Positions 28,861-38,048 of a stretch of DNA of 64,000 nt are shown here, piece after piece. The DNA is from an uncultured Pedobacter sp. (GTDB taxonomy: Bacteria > Bacteroidota > Bacteroidia > Sphingobacteriales > Sphingobacteriaceae): the NCBI RefSeq assembly GCF_913776295.1, contig NZ_CAJYOJ010000013.1, forward strand, positions 1-64,000, written 5' to 3'. The translations under genes were made by a program, and so were the position numbers. Each line of letters begins with the position of its first letter. The first letter of the stretch is position 1. The notes below the pieces were generated by a model. That model did not search any database. It saw only the letters and a program-made list of their open reading frames with translations, and was not told the origin of the DNA.

Positions 28861-29075
28861 AGTTATAAAATGAATTTCAGTCGGCTAAAATAAGTTAGAT
28901 TCAGGCAAAAAACAACTTGAGTCTAACACAAGCAGTAAACTAATCAAAATCGGATGGCATAACTTGACTCATTTGTTCGCCGGCAAGATCAAAATCTATA
29001 GATGATATTATAGGTGTAATAGATAAGCTTGACTCATTTATAGATCAAGAATTCCATAGCACAGCCACATACAAA

Positions 29076-29642
29076 TTACATCGCCGCTACCGAACTTTCC
29101 AATTCTTTATACCACTCCTCACCATACCTACGGATCAATGGTCCTTTCAGGAAACTATATACCGGCACTTTAAGCTCGCGGCCAAAAGTACAGGCATCAT
29201 GGCAGATATGCCAGCGGTCGTAATTCAGCACCTCAAATTCCGGATACTTAGTGATCCGAATAGGGTATAAGTGGCAGGAAATCGGCTTCTGCCAATCTAC
29301 AATGCCCTGCTCATAAGCTTTTTCAATCGCACATTTGGTAATGCCACCTTCGAACAGCACATAAGCGCATTCTTTATTTTTATCTACACAAGGCGTAGTT
29401 AAATCACCATCTTCGTCCACCACGTAGACCCCTTGTTCCTCAATTGCTTTAATGCCCTTTTCGTTTAACAGGTGTTTTATTTTCGGATAAATCTCTTCCA
29501 GAACCGCTTTTTCGTCATGATCCAATGGGGCACCTGAATCGCCTTCTACACAGCAGATTCCCTTACATTTGCTTAAATTACAAACAAAATTTTCCTTTAA
29601 TACATCTTCGTGCACCAGCACCTGTTCAACTTCTATCATCAT
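29076..29642 (-). CDS. DUF3109 family cysteine-rich protein
   Basis: A 188-residue cytoplasmic protein with many conserved cysteines: CNLSKCKGICCVEGD near the N-terminus, TPCVDKNKECAYV, CAIEKAY, CHLYPIRI and CHDACTFGREL. The pattern matches DUF3109, related to the UPF0153/YkgJ group thought to bind zinc or an iron-sulfur cluster. Biochemical function is unknown. Its start overlaps the last base of the DUF3108 gene, so they form one transcription unit. Confidence 0.82.
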   Translation of the reverse strand: MMIEVEQVLVHEDVLKENFVCNLSKCKGICCVEGDSGAPLDHDEKAVLEEIYPKIKHLLNEKGIKAIEEQGVYVVDEDGDLTTPCVDKNKECAYVLFEGGITKCAIEKAYEQGIVDWQKPISCHLYPIRITKYPEFEVLNYDRWHICHDACTFGRELKVPVYSFLKGPLIRRYGEEWYKELESSVAAM

Positions 29643-30430
29643 TATTCTTTTGCTAAAGCATATTTCAGCCCATCGGCCGATTTTAATTCCATGGTTACGG
29701 CACCTACCAATATCTCAACCTGGGCCTTCACCGGCACCCGGTTCCCATCATCGGTTACCCAAAGGTATAACCGGCTGTCTTTTTTAAAGATACGCCCAGG
29801 TTTAATAGAAGGGCTAAATTTCAAACAGCGGATATTGCCTAATTTACTCTTTACTGTTTCCTTACCGATATATTCAACCTCAAGTGCTGAAATCTCATCG
29901 CCCAGGAAATAGTTCAGCTTAAACTTATCCCCGACTTTTATTTTGCTCATATCCAGGCTCCGGGCGAAATAATACGCCGAAACCAGGTCAAAGGTCTGGT
30001 TGGTTGGTGTGGTAAAGGTACCTCTATTCGAAACAACCTTCTTTCCATCCTGATTAAAACGAGCCTTATCCTGTCGTTTATAACTGGCCTCACGGATATT
30101 CTCCTGATAGAAATAGGGTAAAAGATCAGTTTTATCAATGTAAGAATCGTAATGATCCCTGATTTTATAAAAAATATCAAATGTTCCCGAAGTCTGCGCA
30201 TCAACCGTAAGTTTATAGGTCGGTTTATTATCAAACTTTAAATCAGAATTGGTCACTTTAATCGTAGCTTCTGCCGCGGTAATAAAACCGTACCTTAGTT
30301 TATATTGTAATACTTCACCTTCCTGAAATACAGGCTCTTTTTTCAAAGGGAGTTGCTGAGCCACCGATAGTAAACTACACAGACCAGCTGTAACCGTTAT
30401 CAATAATTTTTTCATTGCTTTTGTACTCAT
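29642..30430 (-). CDS. DUF3108 family exported protein
   Basis: A 262-residue protein with a signal peptide (MKKLLITVTAGLCSLLSVAQQ, probably starting at Met6). It has the DUF3108 pattern: FQEGEVLQYKLRYGFITAAEATIKV, YKLTVDAQTSGTFDIFYKIRDHYDSYID, and a tail of beta strands. It is likely periplasmic or outer-membrane associated; function is unknown. The first base shared with DUF3109 suggests coupled translation. Confidence 0.8.
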   Translation of the reverse strand: MSTKAMKKLLITVTAGLCSLLSVAQQLPLKKEPVFQEGEVLQYKLRYGFITAAEATIKVTNSDLKFDNKPTYKLTVDAQTSGTFDIFYKIRDHYDSYIDKTDLLPYFYQENIREASYKRQDKARFNQDGKKVVSNRGTFTTPTNQTFDLVSAYYFARSLDMSKIKVGDKFKLNYFLGDEISALEVEYIGKETVKSKLGNIRCLKFSPSIKPGRIFKKDSRLYLWVTDDGNRVPVKAQVEILVGAVTMELKSADGLKYALAKE

Positions 30431-30601
30431 TTGTGTGTGTTACGAGGAAAAAACCTTTTTTTAATCATATGGTTAAATTTTCCCTCTATGAAGATATACA
30501 AAAAGCCAACCAAAATTTAATCTTTCTCATATTCATGCTTACAAAGAGATCGATTAATAATATCCCGTTTGAAACACACTTCTGATATTTAAGCTTAGAG
30601 T

Positions 30602-30683
30602 CGTCACCCTGAATTCATTTCAGGGTCTATTTTGAATAAAAGATGCTGAAATAAATCCGATAGCTATCAGATCAGCATGACGA
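30602..30683. repeat. Dispersed repeat, CGTCACCCTGAA...TGACG family
   Basis: Contains a GACCCTGAAAT-type hairpin (CCCTGAATTCATTTCAGGG) and the segment CTGAAATAAATCCGATAGCTATCAGATCAGCATGACGAT. A copy of that segment with a few differences is at about 47432-47470. It lies in the 278-bp gap between DUF2480 and DUF3108. No ORF is seen. Confidence 0.7.
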
Positions 30684-30708
30684 TCGCTTGAAGCTAGGGG
30701 CTTAAAAT

Positions 30709-31224
30709 TTAATCTTTTCTTTTATAAACAGGCACCGTAGAGCAAGGCTCACCAAACATAATACTTTTTACTACGGGAGTAAGCAGATTAGTAACTTCTA
30801 CATAGGCAGCAACCGGCACTTCAACATCGCCACATCCTTTTACCACCACACGTTCATTTGCGTAATCCTGGGGATTGATTTTAGCCAAGGCTTTGGTAAA
30901 TAGAACAGCTTCCAAAGTATTTAAATCGCCAAAAACCACTTCGTTTGCATAGGGCTTTAGTTTATTGGCCAGCAACATATAAGCCCAGGTGGGTACAATG
31001 GCATCCGCAGAGCAAGTGATGGCTACATTCTTATCCTGATACTGTGCCCAATCATGATCCTTTATAAACGCCCGGAAATCTTTTTCCCTTAGTATTAAAC
31101 CGTGAAAGAGATTATCTACAATATCATATACCACCCTTTCGCCTTTATGATAAAAATCCTCAAGGTTTAGGGTAATTAAACCACTATTGGCTACTTTATT
31201 GATGATGTTTTCCTGAATTTCCAT
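30709..31224 (-). CDS. DUF2480 family protein
   Basis: A 171-residue soluble protein matching the Bacteroidota DUF2480 family as I recall it: GLITLNLEDFYHKGERVVYDIVDNLFHGLILREKDFRAFIKDHDW, and GCGDVEVPVAAYVEVTNLLTPVVKSIMFGEPCSTVPV. No signal peptide or membrane segment. Function is unknown. A terminator separates it from the isomerase gene upstream. Confidence 0.8.
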   Translation of the reverse strand: MEIQENIINKVANSGLITLNLEDFYHKGERVVYDIVDNLFHGLILREKDFRAFIKDHDWAQYQDKNVAITCSADAIVPTWAYMLLANKLKPYANEVVFGDLNTLEAVLFTKALAKINPQDYANERVVVKGCGDVEVPVAAYVEVTNLLTPVVKSIMFGEPCSTVPVYKRKD

Positions 31225-31239
31225 GACCTTAAATAAAAA

Positions 31240-31268
31240 AACCGTCCCGATTGATCATCGGAACGGTT
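31240..31268 (-). terminator. Terminator after the PpiD/SurA-like gene
   Basis: AACCGTCCCGAT and ATCGGAACGGTT form a 12-bp stem with one mismatch around a short loop. On the minus strand a TTTTTTT run follows. It lies 22 bp past the isomerase stop and just before the DUF2480 start. Confidence 0.85.
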
Positions 31269-31289
31269 ACAAAATTACGTATTTTCTAA

Positions 31290-33374
31290 TTAATAGAATT
31301 TCACACGATTGTCTTTTATCTTGGCATTATCCTGCAAAGCCTGGAAAGCTGCTCCTAATGAACGCTGACCTATACTTAATAACATGCTTTCTTTTTGCTT
31401 AAACATGTTTGCTATTGGTGCAGGATTTGTAAATCCATCAACAGTAAATACATATACACCACGCTCACCCTGAACAGGAGCAGACAATTTACCCGGCTGC
31501 GAACCAAATACACTACCTACCAGGGCATTTTCCTGTGCAACGCCTGGAATTACCGGATTGGCAAATACCACATTCTGCACTGGATTAACCGGACGGGCAA
31601 CTTTAGCCGCAACCTGATCGATACTTCCTTTACCTGCATTGGCTAACTTTTCCTTTAATTGTTTTGCTTTAACCGCATTAAGTACCATCGGTTCGATTTC
31701 TTTTTTTACATCGGCTAATGGCAAAATGCCTTTCGGACTAATGTTGGTTAAACGTGCTACCACGTAAGCATTGCTCATGGTATAAATTTCAGGTAAAACA
31801 TCACCTTTATCTGCTGCGTAAGCGTCCTGGATCAGTTTGCGTGGATTATCTAAACCTGCAGCAAATCCCTGTGTGGCAACAACCTTATCTGCTACACCTA
31901 CTTTTAAGCCTTTTTGGGCCGCGAATTTACTGAAATCGTTGCCTTTTACATCCGTTAGGAAATTGCTCGCTGCTTTATAGGCAGCGGCCTGTGTTTTGCT
32001 ACTTGCTGCCAATGCTTTTTCTACATAAGCTAATTTAGCTACTTTAGACGAACCGATCTGTTTTTCAATTTTGATTACGTGAACGCCAAATTGAGATTTT
32101 ACTACCTTAATATCTCCGGTTTTACCATCAAAGGCAGCATTTTCAAATTCAGGAACCATTGCACCACGCGCAAAAGTACCCAACTCGCCACCTTTATCTT
32201 TCGAACCATCTACACTATAGTTTTTAGCCAGTTCGGCAAAATTGCCCCCTTTTAAAATTAATCCTTTTAATGAATCAGCTAATTTAATTGCCTTATCTTC
32301 TCCGCCAACTTTAGCCGGATCGATTAAGATATGGCTTGCTTTTACAGAATCAGGAGACATACGGGTAGCCACTACTTTTACAATTTTGTATGAGTTGCCA
32401 CTTAATTTGGGCCCATAGAAACTACCTGCAGGTAAAGCAAATACTGCCGAGTCAACAGCCGGATCCAATTTACCTTTAGAGATATAACTGAAAGGAACTT
32501 TCACGTCTGAATTGATTGCTGCGAAAAGTGAATCGTTTTTAGCCACCTGGAAATCAGCAGCTATTTTATCTACCTGAGCTTTGATGGCCAGTGAATCTGC
32601 TTTATTAGGGCTGATACTGAAAGTAACATATTCAAAAGCACGTGTTTCTTGTGGATTATTAAAGCGAGCTTTGTTCTGATCATAATATTCCGAATAATCA
32701 GCATCCGTTAATTTAACCGATTTATCAGGAACTGAAGCATAATCTAAACTCACATATTTAAAATTAGCCAGTTTGTTACGGTTATTATATTCATCTGTAG
32801 CTTCTAATGAAGTTACATAAACCGAATTACGGATTAGGTTAGAATATTTGGTTTGTAAGGCCTGGTTTTTAATCTCCTCCTGTAACATATTAGATTGTTG
32901 CAAAGCCTGAGGATCTTTTGATTTCAAAAAGTTCATCAGGGTAGCACGGTCTAACTGTCCGGTTTGCGGATTAGAAAAATATTGCTTGATCAACGGGCTC
33001 GGGTTTTGACCTTGTAACAAATCTAACATTTCGTCTTCTGATATGGTTAAACCTAAACGATCATACTCTTTGGTTAACAAAACTTTTGCTAACTCTGCAT
33101 TCCACGCCTGGTCAACAGCCATAGCCGTCATCTGTGCATTGGCACTGCCACCATATTGTTGTTTCATCTGGTTTACACCCTGATCAACCCTTGGTCCGAA
33201 CTCATCAATGTTGATGTCGTTACCATCTATAGTCCCTACAACCTTTTGATTTGCAGACCAAAAAGGCTTACCCACGTTAATTGCATCACCTACTAAAAAT
33301 GCAACAATTGCAAAACCGATTGCAAAGACCAGAATATAGCCTGCACGGTTGCGCAAAAATGTCATTAATCCCAT
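31290..33374 (-). CDS. Membrane-anchored peptidyl-prolyl isomerase, PpiD/SurA-like
   Basis: Periplasmic folding factor held by one N-terminal span (AGYILVFAIGFAIVAFLVGDAI, about residues 11-32). A SurA N-terminal chaperone domain follows, then a parvulin domain around residues 345-440: ASHILIDP, FAELAKNYSVDGSKDKGGELGTFARGAMVPEFENAAF and QFGVHVIKIEKQIG. A long C-terminal region may hold a second degenerate isomerase domain. At 694 residues it has the length usual for Bacteroidota PpiD. It lies beyond LptC in an envelope-biogenesis neighbourhood. Confidence 0.9.
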   Translation of the reverse strand: MGLMTFLRNRAGYILVFAIGFAIVAFLVGDAINVGKPFWSANQKVVGTIDGNDINIDEFGPRVDQGVNQMKQQYGGSANAQMTAMAVDQAWNAELAKVLLTKEYDRLGLTISEDEMLDLLQGQNPSPLIKQYFSNPQTGQLDRATLMNFLKSKDPQALQQSNMLQEEIKNQALQTKYSNLIRNSVYVTSLEATDEYNNRNKLANFKYVSLDYASVPDKSVKLTDADYSEYYDQNKARFNNPQETRAFEYVTFSISPNKADSLAIKAQVDKIAADFQVAKNDSLFAAINSDVKVPFSYISKGKLDPAVDSAVFALPAGSFYGPKLSGNSYKIVKVVATRMSPDSVKASHILIDPAKVGGEDKAIKLADSLKGLILKGGNFAELAKNYSVDGSKDKGGELGTFARGAMVPEFENAAFDGKTGDIKVVKSQFGVHVIKIEKQIGSSKVAKLAYVEKALAASSKTQAAAYKAASNFLTDVKGNDFSKFAAQKGLKVGVADKVVATQGFAAGLDNPRKLIQDAYAADKGDVLPEIYTMSNAYVVARLTNISPKGILPLADVKKEIEPMVLNAVKAKQLKEKLANAGKGSIDQVAAKVARPVNPVQNVVFANPVIPGVAQENALVGSVFGSQPGKLSAPVQGERGVYVFTVDGFTNPAPIANMFKQKESMLLSIGQRSLGAAFQALQDNAKIKDNRVKFY

Positions 33375-33617
33375 ATTGTATTTATAATTTATTTAGTTCT
33401 TTTTTAAGAGGGCGCAAGATACAAAATTGCCTTAAAAAAGAAAATACAAAATTTTATTTATCAAGCACCTAATTATTAAGGGGATGGAAGAGGTATGAAT
33501 GGAGGTTGGAAGATGTAAAAATGGTGGGTGGAAGGAAAGAAATTTGGCTTTGAATCTATAGATATTTGGAAGGTTTCCGATTACCTCACCCATCTTACAT
33601 CTCACATGTTGGATTAA

Positions 33618-34190
33618 TTAAGGCGCAACGCCTTCTTTCATATTCAATTCGCCATTTCCACTATCCATTTCATACGTACTAAAATCCTGTGGCGCTTTGA
33701 AGTTTATCCCTTCTCCCACGCTTCCGTCAATCCCCTTTACATACACACGCTGATTAGAATAAAAAATTTTCTTCGATTCATCCCAGATGAGTTCCTGTGA
33801 GGAAAAGGTATCACCTTTACTGCTCTTCACTACTACATTTTTCCGGAATTCCGTTTTGAGCTCATTATCTCTCCTAATGGCATAATCGCATACCAGGTTT
33901 CCATCAATAGTGCCATTGGGATTATAAAAATCGATGTTTACCCCTTTAATCATCTCCTGATAAGAACTCCCGTTAGCCGGCGTTACTTTGTCGAGTATCG
34001 GGGCAACACCTTTTGCTTTGATCCTGGCCGAATCGCTGTAAATAATATCTACACCTAAAGTCCGGTCTCGGGAGAGGATGGTTTTGTTGATCGAAACAGC
34101 ATCTGCTTTTTTTAGATCGTCGTCTCCACAGGAAGCCAGAAAAAAAGGCAACATCAAAAACAGACCATATAAAAATGCTTTTGATTTCAT
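33618..34190 (-). CDS. lptC: LPS export periplasmic protein LptC
   Basis: A 190-residue exported protein with a lipoprotein signal (FLYGLFLMLPFFLASCGDD). A beta-rich OstA/LptC-like fold follows: VDIIYSDSARIKAKGVAPILDK, FRKNVVVKSSKGDTFSSQELIWDESKKIFYSNQRVYVKG. It would bridge the LPS transport machine across the periplasm. Its start shares one base with the end of the barrel gene. The order CoaX, barrel, LptC, PpiD is one I recall from related genomes. Confidence 0.85.
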   Translation of the reverse strand: MKSKAFLYGLFLMLPFFLASCGDDDLKKADAVSINKTILSRDRTLGVDIIYSDSARIKAKGVAPILDKVTPANGSSYQEMIKGVNIDFYNPNGTIDGNLVCDYAIRRDNELKTEFRKNVVVKSSKGDTFSSQELIWDESKKIFYSNQRVYVKGIDGSVGEGINFKAPQDFSTYEMDSGNGELNMKEGVAP

Positions 34191-35482
34191 TAATCTACAC
34201 GGTACTTACGGAACCAGGTATCGTTCAAAGTAAAACCTAAATGAAAATTAATATACTGCTCTTTAACCAGGTTATTGTTTAATGTTCCCCTTTGCCCAAA
34301 TTCTGTTGTAAAATTAATTTTATAAAACGCGGTACCACCATTAGCGGTAGGCAATGGGAAGCCAAAACCTAAAGATGCGCCCATTTGTTTAATATCCTGG
34401 TTACCGATTTTGATATAGGTTTTATCGTAATTAAAACCAATTCGGTAATCGATCCGTTTCATATAACTGTTATAAGAAAATGCATCCGGTGTCCATTGGC
34501 CACCTAACGATGCTCCCCAGCTATCCTGCAACCCTTGATTTACATCGTTGATAGTGGTTTTAGACCATTTGCCCATTCTGAAATCAGCACCGATTAACCA
34601 GTTATCATTTTGCTGGATAGCGATCCCAAAATTATGTGTTAAGGGTAGAGTAAGATTAGATTTTCCATTGTTCACCGTATTCAGGGTATCTGCTGCAGTA
34701 CTTTCATTTCCATCCTGATCTCTGGTGTAGAGTGTAGCATAAGAAGTTAATGTTGAGTTCACTCTTCCTGAAGTACTTCCGGAGTAACCCAGGGTAACAA
34801 TGGTTTTCTTGCCTAATGTAAAATCGTATTGGATGCCGTAAGAATAGCTTAATCCGGCAACACTGTTTTTGGTCTGCAATTTTGCATTATAAGAACCTAC
34901 ACTACTAAATTCTGTAGCCCGGGTGGTTTGAAGATTTCCAAAAATGTATTCGAGATTACCACCAATCCTTAAATGGTCGCCAAAACGATAACCATAACCC
35001 AAATAAGCTTTTGATAAACCACCTTCACCCTCATAGAGCTGATTCAAGGTGGTAGTATCAACTTTCACCGTATTCCTGTAATTATACCCCAGATCCGAAT
35101 AGGGCAAAATGCCAAAGCTCAATGCCGATCTTCTGGTAACAGGAGATGCAAAAGCCAGATGACTGAAAGTAGAGTTAAAACTTGATTCGCTTAAGTTGTT
35201 CCGCGTAAGGTTAGTCACACTTGCACTCATACCAATATCAATAGTAGTTAACGAAATACCCGCATATGATGCCGGATTCTGCATATTGATGTTATTAAAG
35301 CCGGTAACTTTGCTTACCGCAGTGGAAATTCCGCCCATTGCCCTAAACTGGGGCAATAACGATCCTTTTATATTCCCAAGTCCATATCTTGAATATGGTG
35401 ATGAAGTGGTAACTTGTGCCTGAGCATTTAAACCACAAACCAGAAGGAGTATGGTTGCAATATAATTTATTCTTTTGTACAT
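34190..35482 (-). CDS. Outer-membrane beta-barrel protein of unknown function
   Basis: From the second ATG it begins MYKRINYIATILLLVCGLNAQAQVTTSSPYSRYGLGNIKG, a signal peptide followed by a motif (SSPYSRYG.G) frequent in Bacteroidota barrels, so I start at 35482, 2 bp after the coaX stop. The rest is amphipathic beta strands such as LRIGGNLEYIFGNLQTTR and FGIAIQQNDNWLIGADFRMGKWSKT. Length is 430 residues. Its place between CoaX and LptC suggests envelope biogenesis or lipid transport, but no specific role is shown. Confidence 0.72.
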   Translation of the reverse strand: MYKRINYIATILLLVCGLNAQAQVTTSSPYSRYGLGNIKGSLLPQFRAMGGISTAVSKVTGFNNINMQNPASYAGISLTTIDIGMSASVTNLTRNNLSESSFNSTFSHLAFASPVTRRSALSFGILPYSDLGYNYRNTVKVDTTTLNQLYEGEGGLSKAYLGYGYRFGDHLRIGGNLEYIFGNLQTTRATEFSSVGSYNAKLQTKNSVAGLSYSYGIQYDFTLGKKTIVTLGYSGSTSGRVNSTLTSYATLYTRDQDGNESTAADTLNTVNNGKSNLTLPLTHNFGIAIQQNDNWLIGADFRMGKWSKTTINDVNQGLQDSWGASLGGQWTPDAFSYNSYMKRIDYRIGFNYDKTYIKIGNQDIKQMGASLGFGFPLPTANGGTAFYKINFTTEFGQRGTLNNNLVKEQYINFHLGFTLNDTWFRKYRVD

Positions 35483-35483
35483 T

Positions 35484-36218
35484 TTAATCTGCAATAGCTT
35501 CATTTAATCCTTTTAATACTAAGTAAGGATCTTTTATAATTTGAGGCGCAAAGATGCTGTTTTGTAATTGTTTATACAAAAAATTAGCATCTCCTCCTGT
35601 TATAATTACCTTCAGAGCACTTTCTTTTTTATTATTTAGGGCAATAAAGCCTTCAATTTCATTTATTATACCTTGTAAAACACCGTTTTTAATAGCCGAT
35701 AAGGTGTCTGTCCCTTCCGGTATATCCTCACTTCCGTCCCAGTCTACCAACGGTAAGCGACCTGTAAATTCGTTTACTGACTTAAAACGCATTTTAATGC
35801 CCGGGCTTATACTTCCTCCAAAATACTCCTTCGAGCTACTCAAAATATCGTAAGTAATACAGGTTCCTGCATCAACCACTAAACTTGCATTTGTTGAATA
35901 TAAACCATTTGCGCCCAATATAGCAGCCCACCTATCTAAACCCAGGGTAGCTGGCGTTTTATATCTGTTTTGTACGCCATTTGTTAATAAGGTTGAAAAA
36001 CGGATATATTTGGTATGCTTCTTTAAAAATACCTCTAACGGCCCGATTTCCTGGTTAACACTACTGATGATAGATTTAATTGGCGAAAACTTCTCGATCA
36101 ATTGAGCCAGATCCAATATTCCAATTTTATTGAAACGCTGATGGTGAACAATTTCTTTATTTGCGAAAACACCAATCTTAACTGCAAAATTTCCGATATC
36201 AATGCTTAAACTACGCAT
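35484..36218 (-). CDS. coaX: Type III pantothenate kinase
   Basis: Phosphorylates pantothenate, the first step of coenzyme A synthesis. The 244-residue ASKHA-fold protein begins MRSLSIDIGNFAVKIGVF, has LGLDRWAAILGAN and the catalytic VVDAGTCITYDILSSSKEYFGGSISPGIKMRF, then VIITGGDANFL. These are standard CoaX signatures. It heads a unit with the barrel and lptC genes. Confidence 0.92.
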   Translation of the reverse strand: MRSLSIDIGNFAVKIGVFANKEIVHHQRFNKIGILDLAQLIEKFSPIKSIISSVNQEIGPLEVFLKKHTKYIRFSTLLTNGVQNRYKTPATLGLDRWAAILGANGLYSTNASLVVDAGTCITYDILSSSKEYFGGSISPGIKMRFKSVNEFTGRLPLVDWDGSEDIPEGTDTLSAIKNGVLQGIINEIEGFIALNNKKESALKVIITGGDANFLYKQLQNSIFAPQIIKDPYLVLKGLNEAIAD

Positions 36219-36370
36219 TTAAAATCTCCTGCTGCAAATAATATGTTCTTTGCAATTCCAATGAGCCCATTTTTTATCCATCTTAATTAAAACTAAAAAG
36301 CTTTAACGCTAATCATCCACAAAGCTATTAATCTTTGTTAAGTTTCGTTCTAGTTATTTGTTAAAAAAGG

Positions 36371-37351
36371 TTAAACAAAAAGAAAATACTGTATAGAAAG
36401 CACAAATAAAACGAACAAAGTTTCATAAAACCAACGTTTTTTGGCATTGCTGAAATAGTAGGCCAGCAGCACTGATCCCGGAGGCACACATAGCAAAAAA
36501 TGCCAGGTCCTGAAATCTGGTTTGAGATAAAAACTGGCGGCAGCAATTATAAACATGAAAAACAACAGCTGAAAACTTTTTCTTGTACTGATAAAACTCC
36601 TGAAGAAATTTTCTCGGAGCTGTAGCGATGCCAATATCATGATTACCGTTACCGGGATGAGCACCAGATAATCATTATAATTGATTTTAAACACAGAAGG
36701 GAACTTATTAGCGAGTGGCCTCCAAATCTGATAAAATGAACTTAAATTGTCATTCCAGTAATAAAATACCGCCAAAAAAAAGAAAACCGTGATAAAACCG
36801 ATTAAACCTGCCACCCACTCGCGCCAGTTAAACGATCTAAAAAGCAACAGTGCTAAAAAGATCATGATCAACATGGCCATAAAGGGAAAGTAGATTAACG
36901 TGCCAACCCCAATAATCATCCCGATATCAAAAATAGTGGTAATGGAATTCGCACTTTTGCCTAGTTTTAAAAACTTATCGATGATCCATATCAATAAAAA
37001 GTTGCATAACAACGCCGGACTAAGGATCATAAAAGGCATAAACAGGCTTGTTCCGGTAATAAACATCAGTCCTGGCAGGAAACTGGGTTTCGCCAATAAA
37101 TTATGGTTGTTTACCACCCGGTTGAAAATTAAAGCCTGTACATAAACCAAGAGTGCCGCAATAAAAATATTGGTGTATGGGGTAAAGGCATGATCTAAAT
37201 CAATATTGATCAGTAAACGCGCAAAAGGTTCTAAAAAATCAAAGTTCAGCTGATCATGCGTTTCCCGAAAAATGGCAATACGTAAAAAGAACGTGTACGC
37301 CAGCAAGAATACGAGGTTAACTGGATTTAGTTTTCTAAACTGATTAATCAT
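36371..37351 (-). CDS. Polytopic membrane protein, DUF6427-like
   Basis: A 326-residue protein with about eight hydrophobic helices, beginning MINQFRKLNPVNLVFLLAYTFFLRIAIF and including FIAALLVYVQALIF, FLPGLMFITGTSLFMPFMIL and FVLSIQYFLFV. This start is characteristic of the Bacteroidota family now called DUF6427, from memory. Function is unknown. It stands alone, 152 bp from coaX. Confidence 0.65.
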   Translation of the reverse strand: MINQFRKLNPVNLVFLLAYTFFLRIAIFRETHDQLNFDFLEPFARLLINIDLDHAFTPYTNIFIAALLVYVQALIFNRVVNNHNLLAKPSFLPGLMFITGTSLFMPFMILSPALLCNFLLIWIIDKFLKLGKSANSITTIFDIGMIIGVGTLIYFPFMAMLIMIFLALLLFRSFNWREWVAGLIGFITVFFFLAVFYYWNDNLSSFYQIWRPLANKFPSVFKINYNDYLVLIPVTVIMILASLQLRENFFRSFISTRKSFQLLFFMFIIAAASFYLKPDFRTWHFLLCVPPGSVLLAYYFSNAKKRWFYETLFVLFVLSIQYFLFV

Positions 37352-37402
37352 GCTTTTTAAAGAGTAGACAAAGTAAAGAAAATAATTTTAGAGTAGGGAA
37401 CA

Positions 37403-37469
37403 AAGATGAAAGCAGATAGGCTAAAGCGGAAAGGTAAAAGGCAAAAGCTTCAAGAGGAAAGTACTAAGG
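37403..37469 (+). repeat. AG tract with exact 7-bp period (ten units)
   Basis: The A of an AG dinucleotide falls at 37404, 37411, 37418, 37425, 37432, 37439, 37446, 37453, 37460 and 37467, all exactly 7 bp apart. Nine of the ten read AAG and one reads TAG; the other bases vary. It is the longest of five such tracts in the window. Confidence 0.85.
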
Positions 37470-37854
37470 GATAATTTATAGTCTGATAATTATAGAATTG
37501 TCAGTCTGAACGGAGTCGAAGGCCGATTGACCGGTAAAAAGCAAAAAGGATAAAAAAGAATTCTTTTGTTTTTGAAAAGCAGATTTCTGTTCTTTTTGGT
37601 TCCGGTAGTCCTGCCATTACCGGGCACATTGCAAAAACCGTTTAAGCTTATATTCTCTGATGTATCTTTCATGGTTAAAAATGTTTGATTTAGCTAAAAG
37701 GTTCTTCACTACGTTCAGAATGACAACTGATTGGTACATTAACACGGAGATCCTTCGGGTTACGCTACCCTTGACAGTTTCAATAGAACGAACCTCATGC
37801 CCGCGCCGGGGGGAACAACGATAGTGTTTAGCGAAGCTAATCTTAATCTCCATC

Positions 37855-37889
37855 GCTTTAAGATTCCCAATCAAGTTGGGAATGACGAT
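37855..37889. repeat. 35-bp dispersed repeat with TCCCAATCAAGTTGGGA hairpin
   Basis: GCTTTAAGATTCCCAATCAAGTTGGGAATGACGAT. The same sequence with one substitution in the loop side recurs at 52977-53011. The TTCCCAA/TTGGGAA arms form a small hairpin. Confidence 0.75.
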
Positions 37890-38003
37890 TTTCTTCAGGA
37901 TATCACCCTATGAAATTTATCTATCAATCCTACTGATTTTATAACCTGTTCGATTATTGCCAAATATAACTGTTCCTTAAAATGACAAACCGATAGTGCT
38001 TCA

Positions 38004-38048
38004 CTTTGGGCTGTCGACTCAGGACTACAGGCTCTAAACTACCAACTA
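38004..38048 (-). repeat. AG tract with exact 7-bp period, minus strand (seven units)
   Basis: On the plus strand CT begins at 38004, 38011, 38018, 38025, 38032, 38039 and 38046. The last one falls in the TAG stop codon of the glycosyltransferase gene. The variable bases differ between units (CTTTGGG, CTGTCGA, CTCAGGA, CTACAGG, CTCTAAA, CTACCAA). Confidence 0.8.

Larger units (their letters stand above)
37352..38045. other. 694-bp gene-free stretch rich in repeats
   Basis: No gene is supported. It holds two 7-bp-period AG tracts (37403-37469 and 38004-38048), listed separately. It also has a widely spaced inverted pair, TTGTCAGTCTGAACGGAGTCGAAGG near 37498 and CTTCACTACGTTCAGAATGACAA near 37706, and a GCTTTAAGATTCCC-AATCAAGTTGGGAATGACGAT copy at 37855-37889 shared with 52977-53011. 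Short ORFs across it have no protein-like composition. Confidence 0.6.

Noticed and set aside
37490-37874. Two short minus-strand ORFs in the repeat-rich gap
   Set aside because: They consist of dispersed-repeat sequence and have no homology I recognise or ribosome-binding site.
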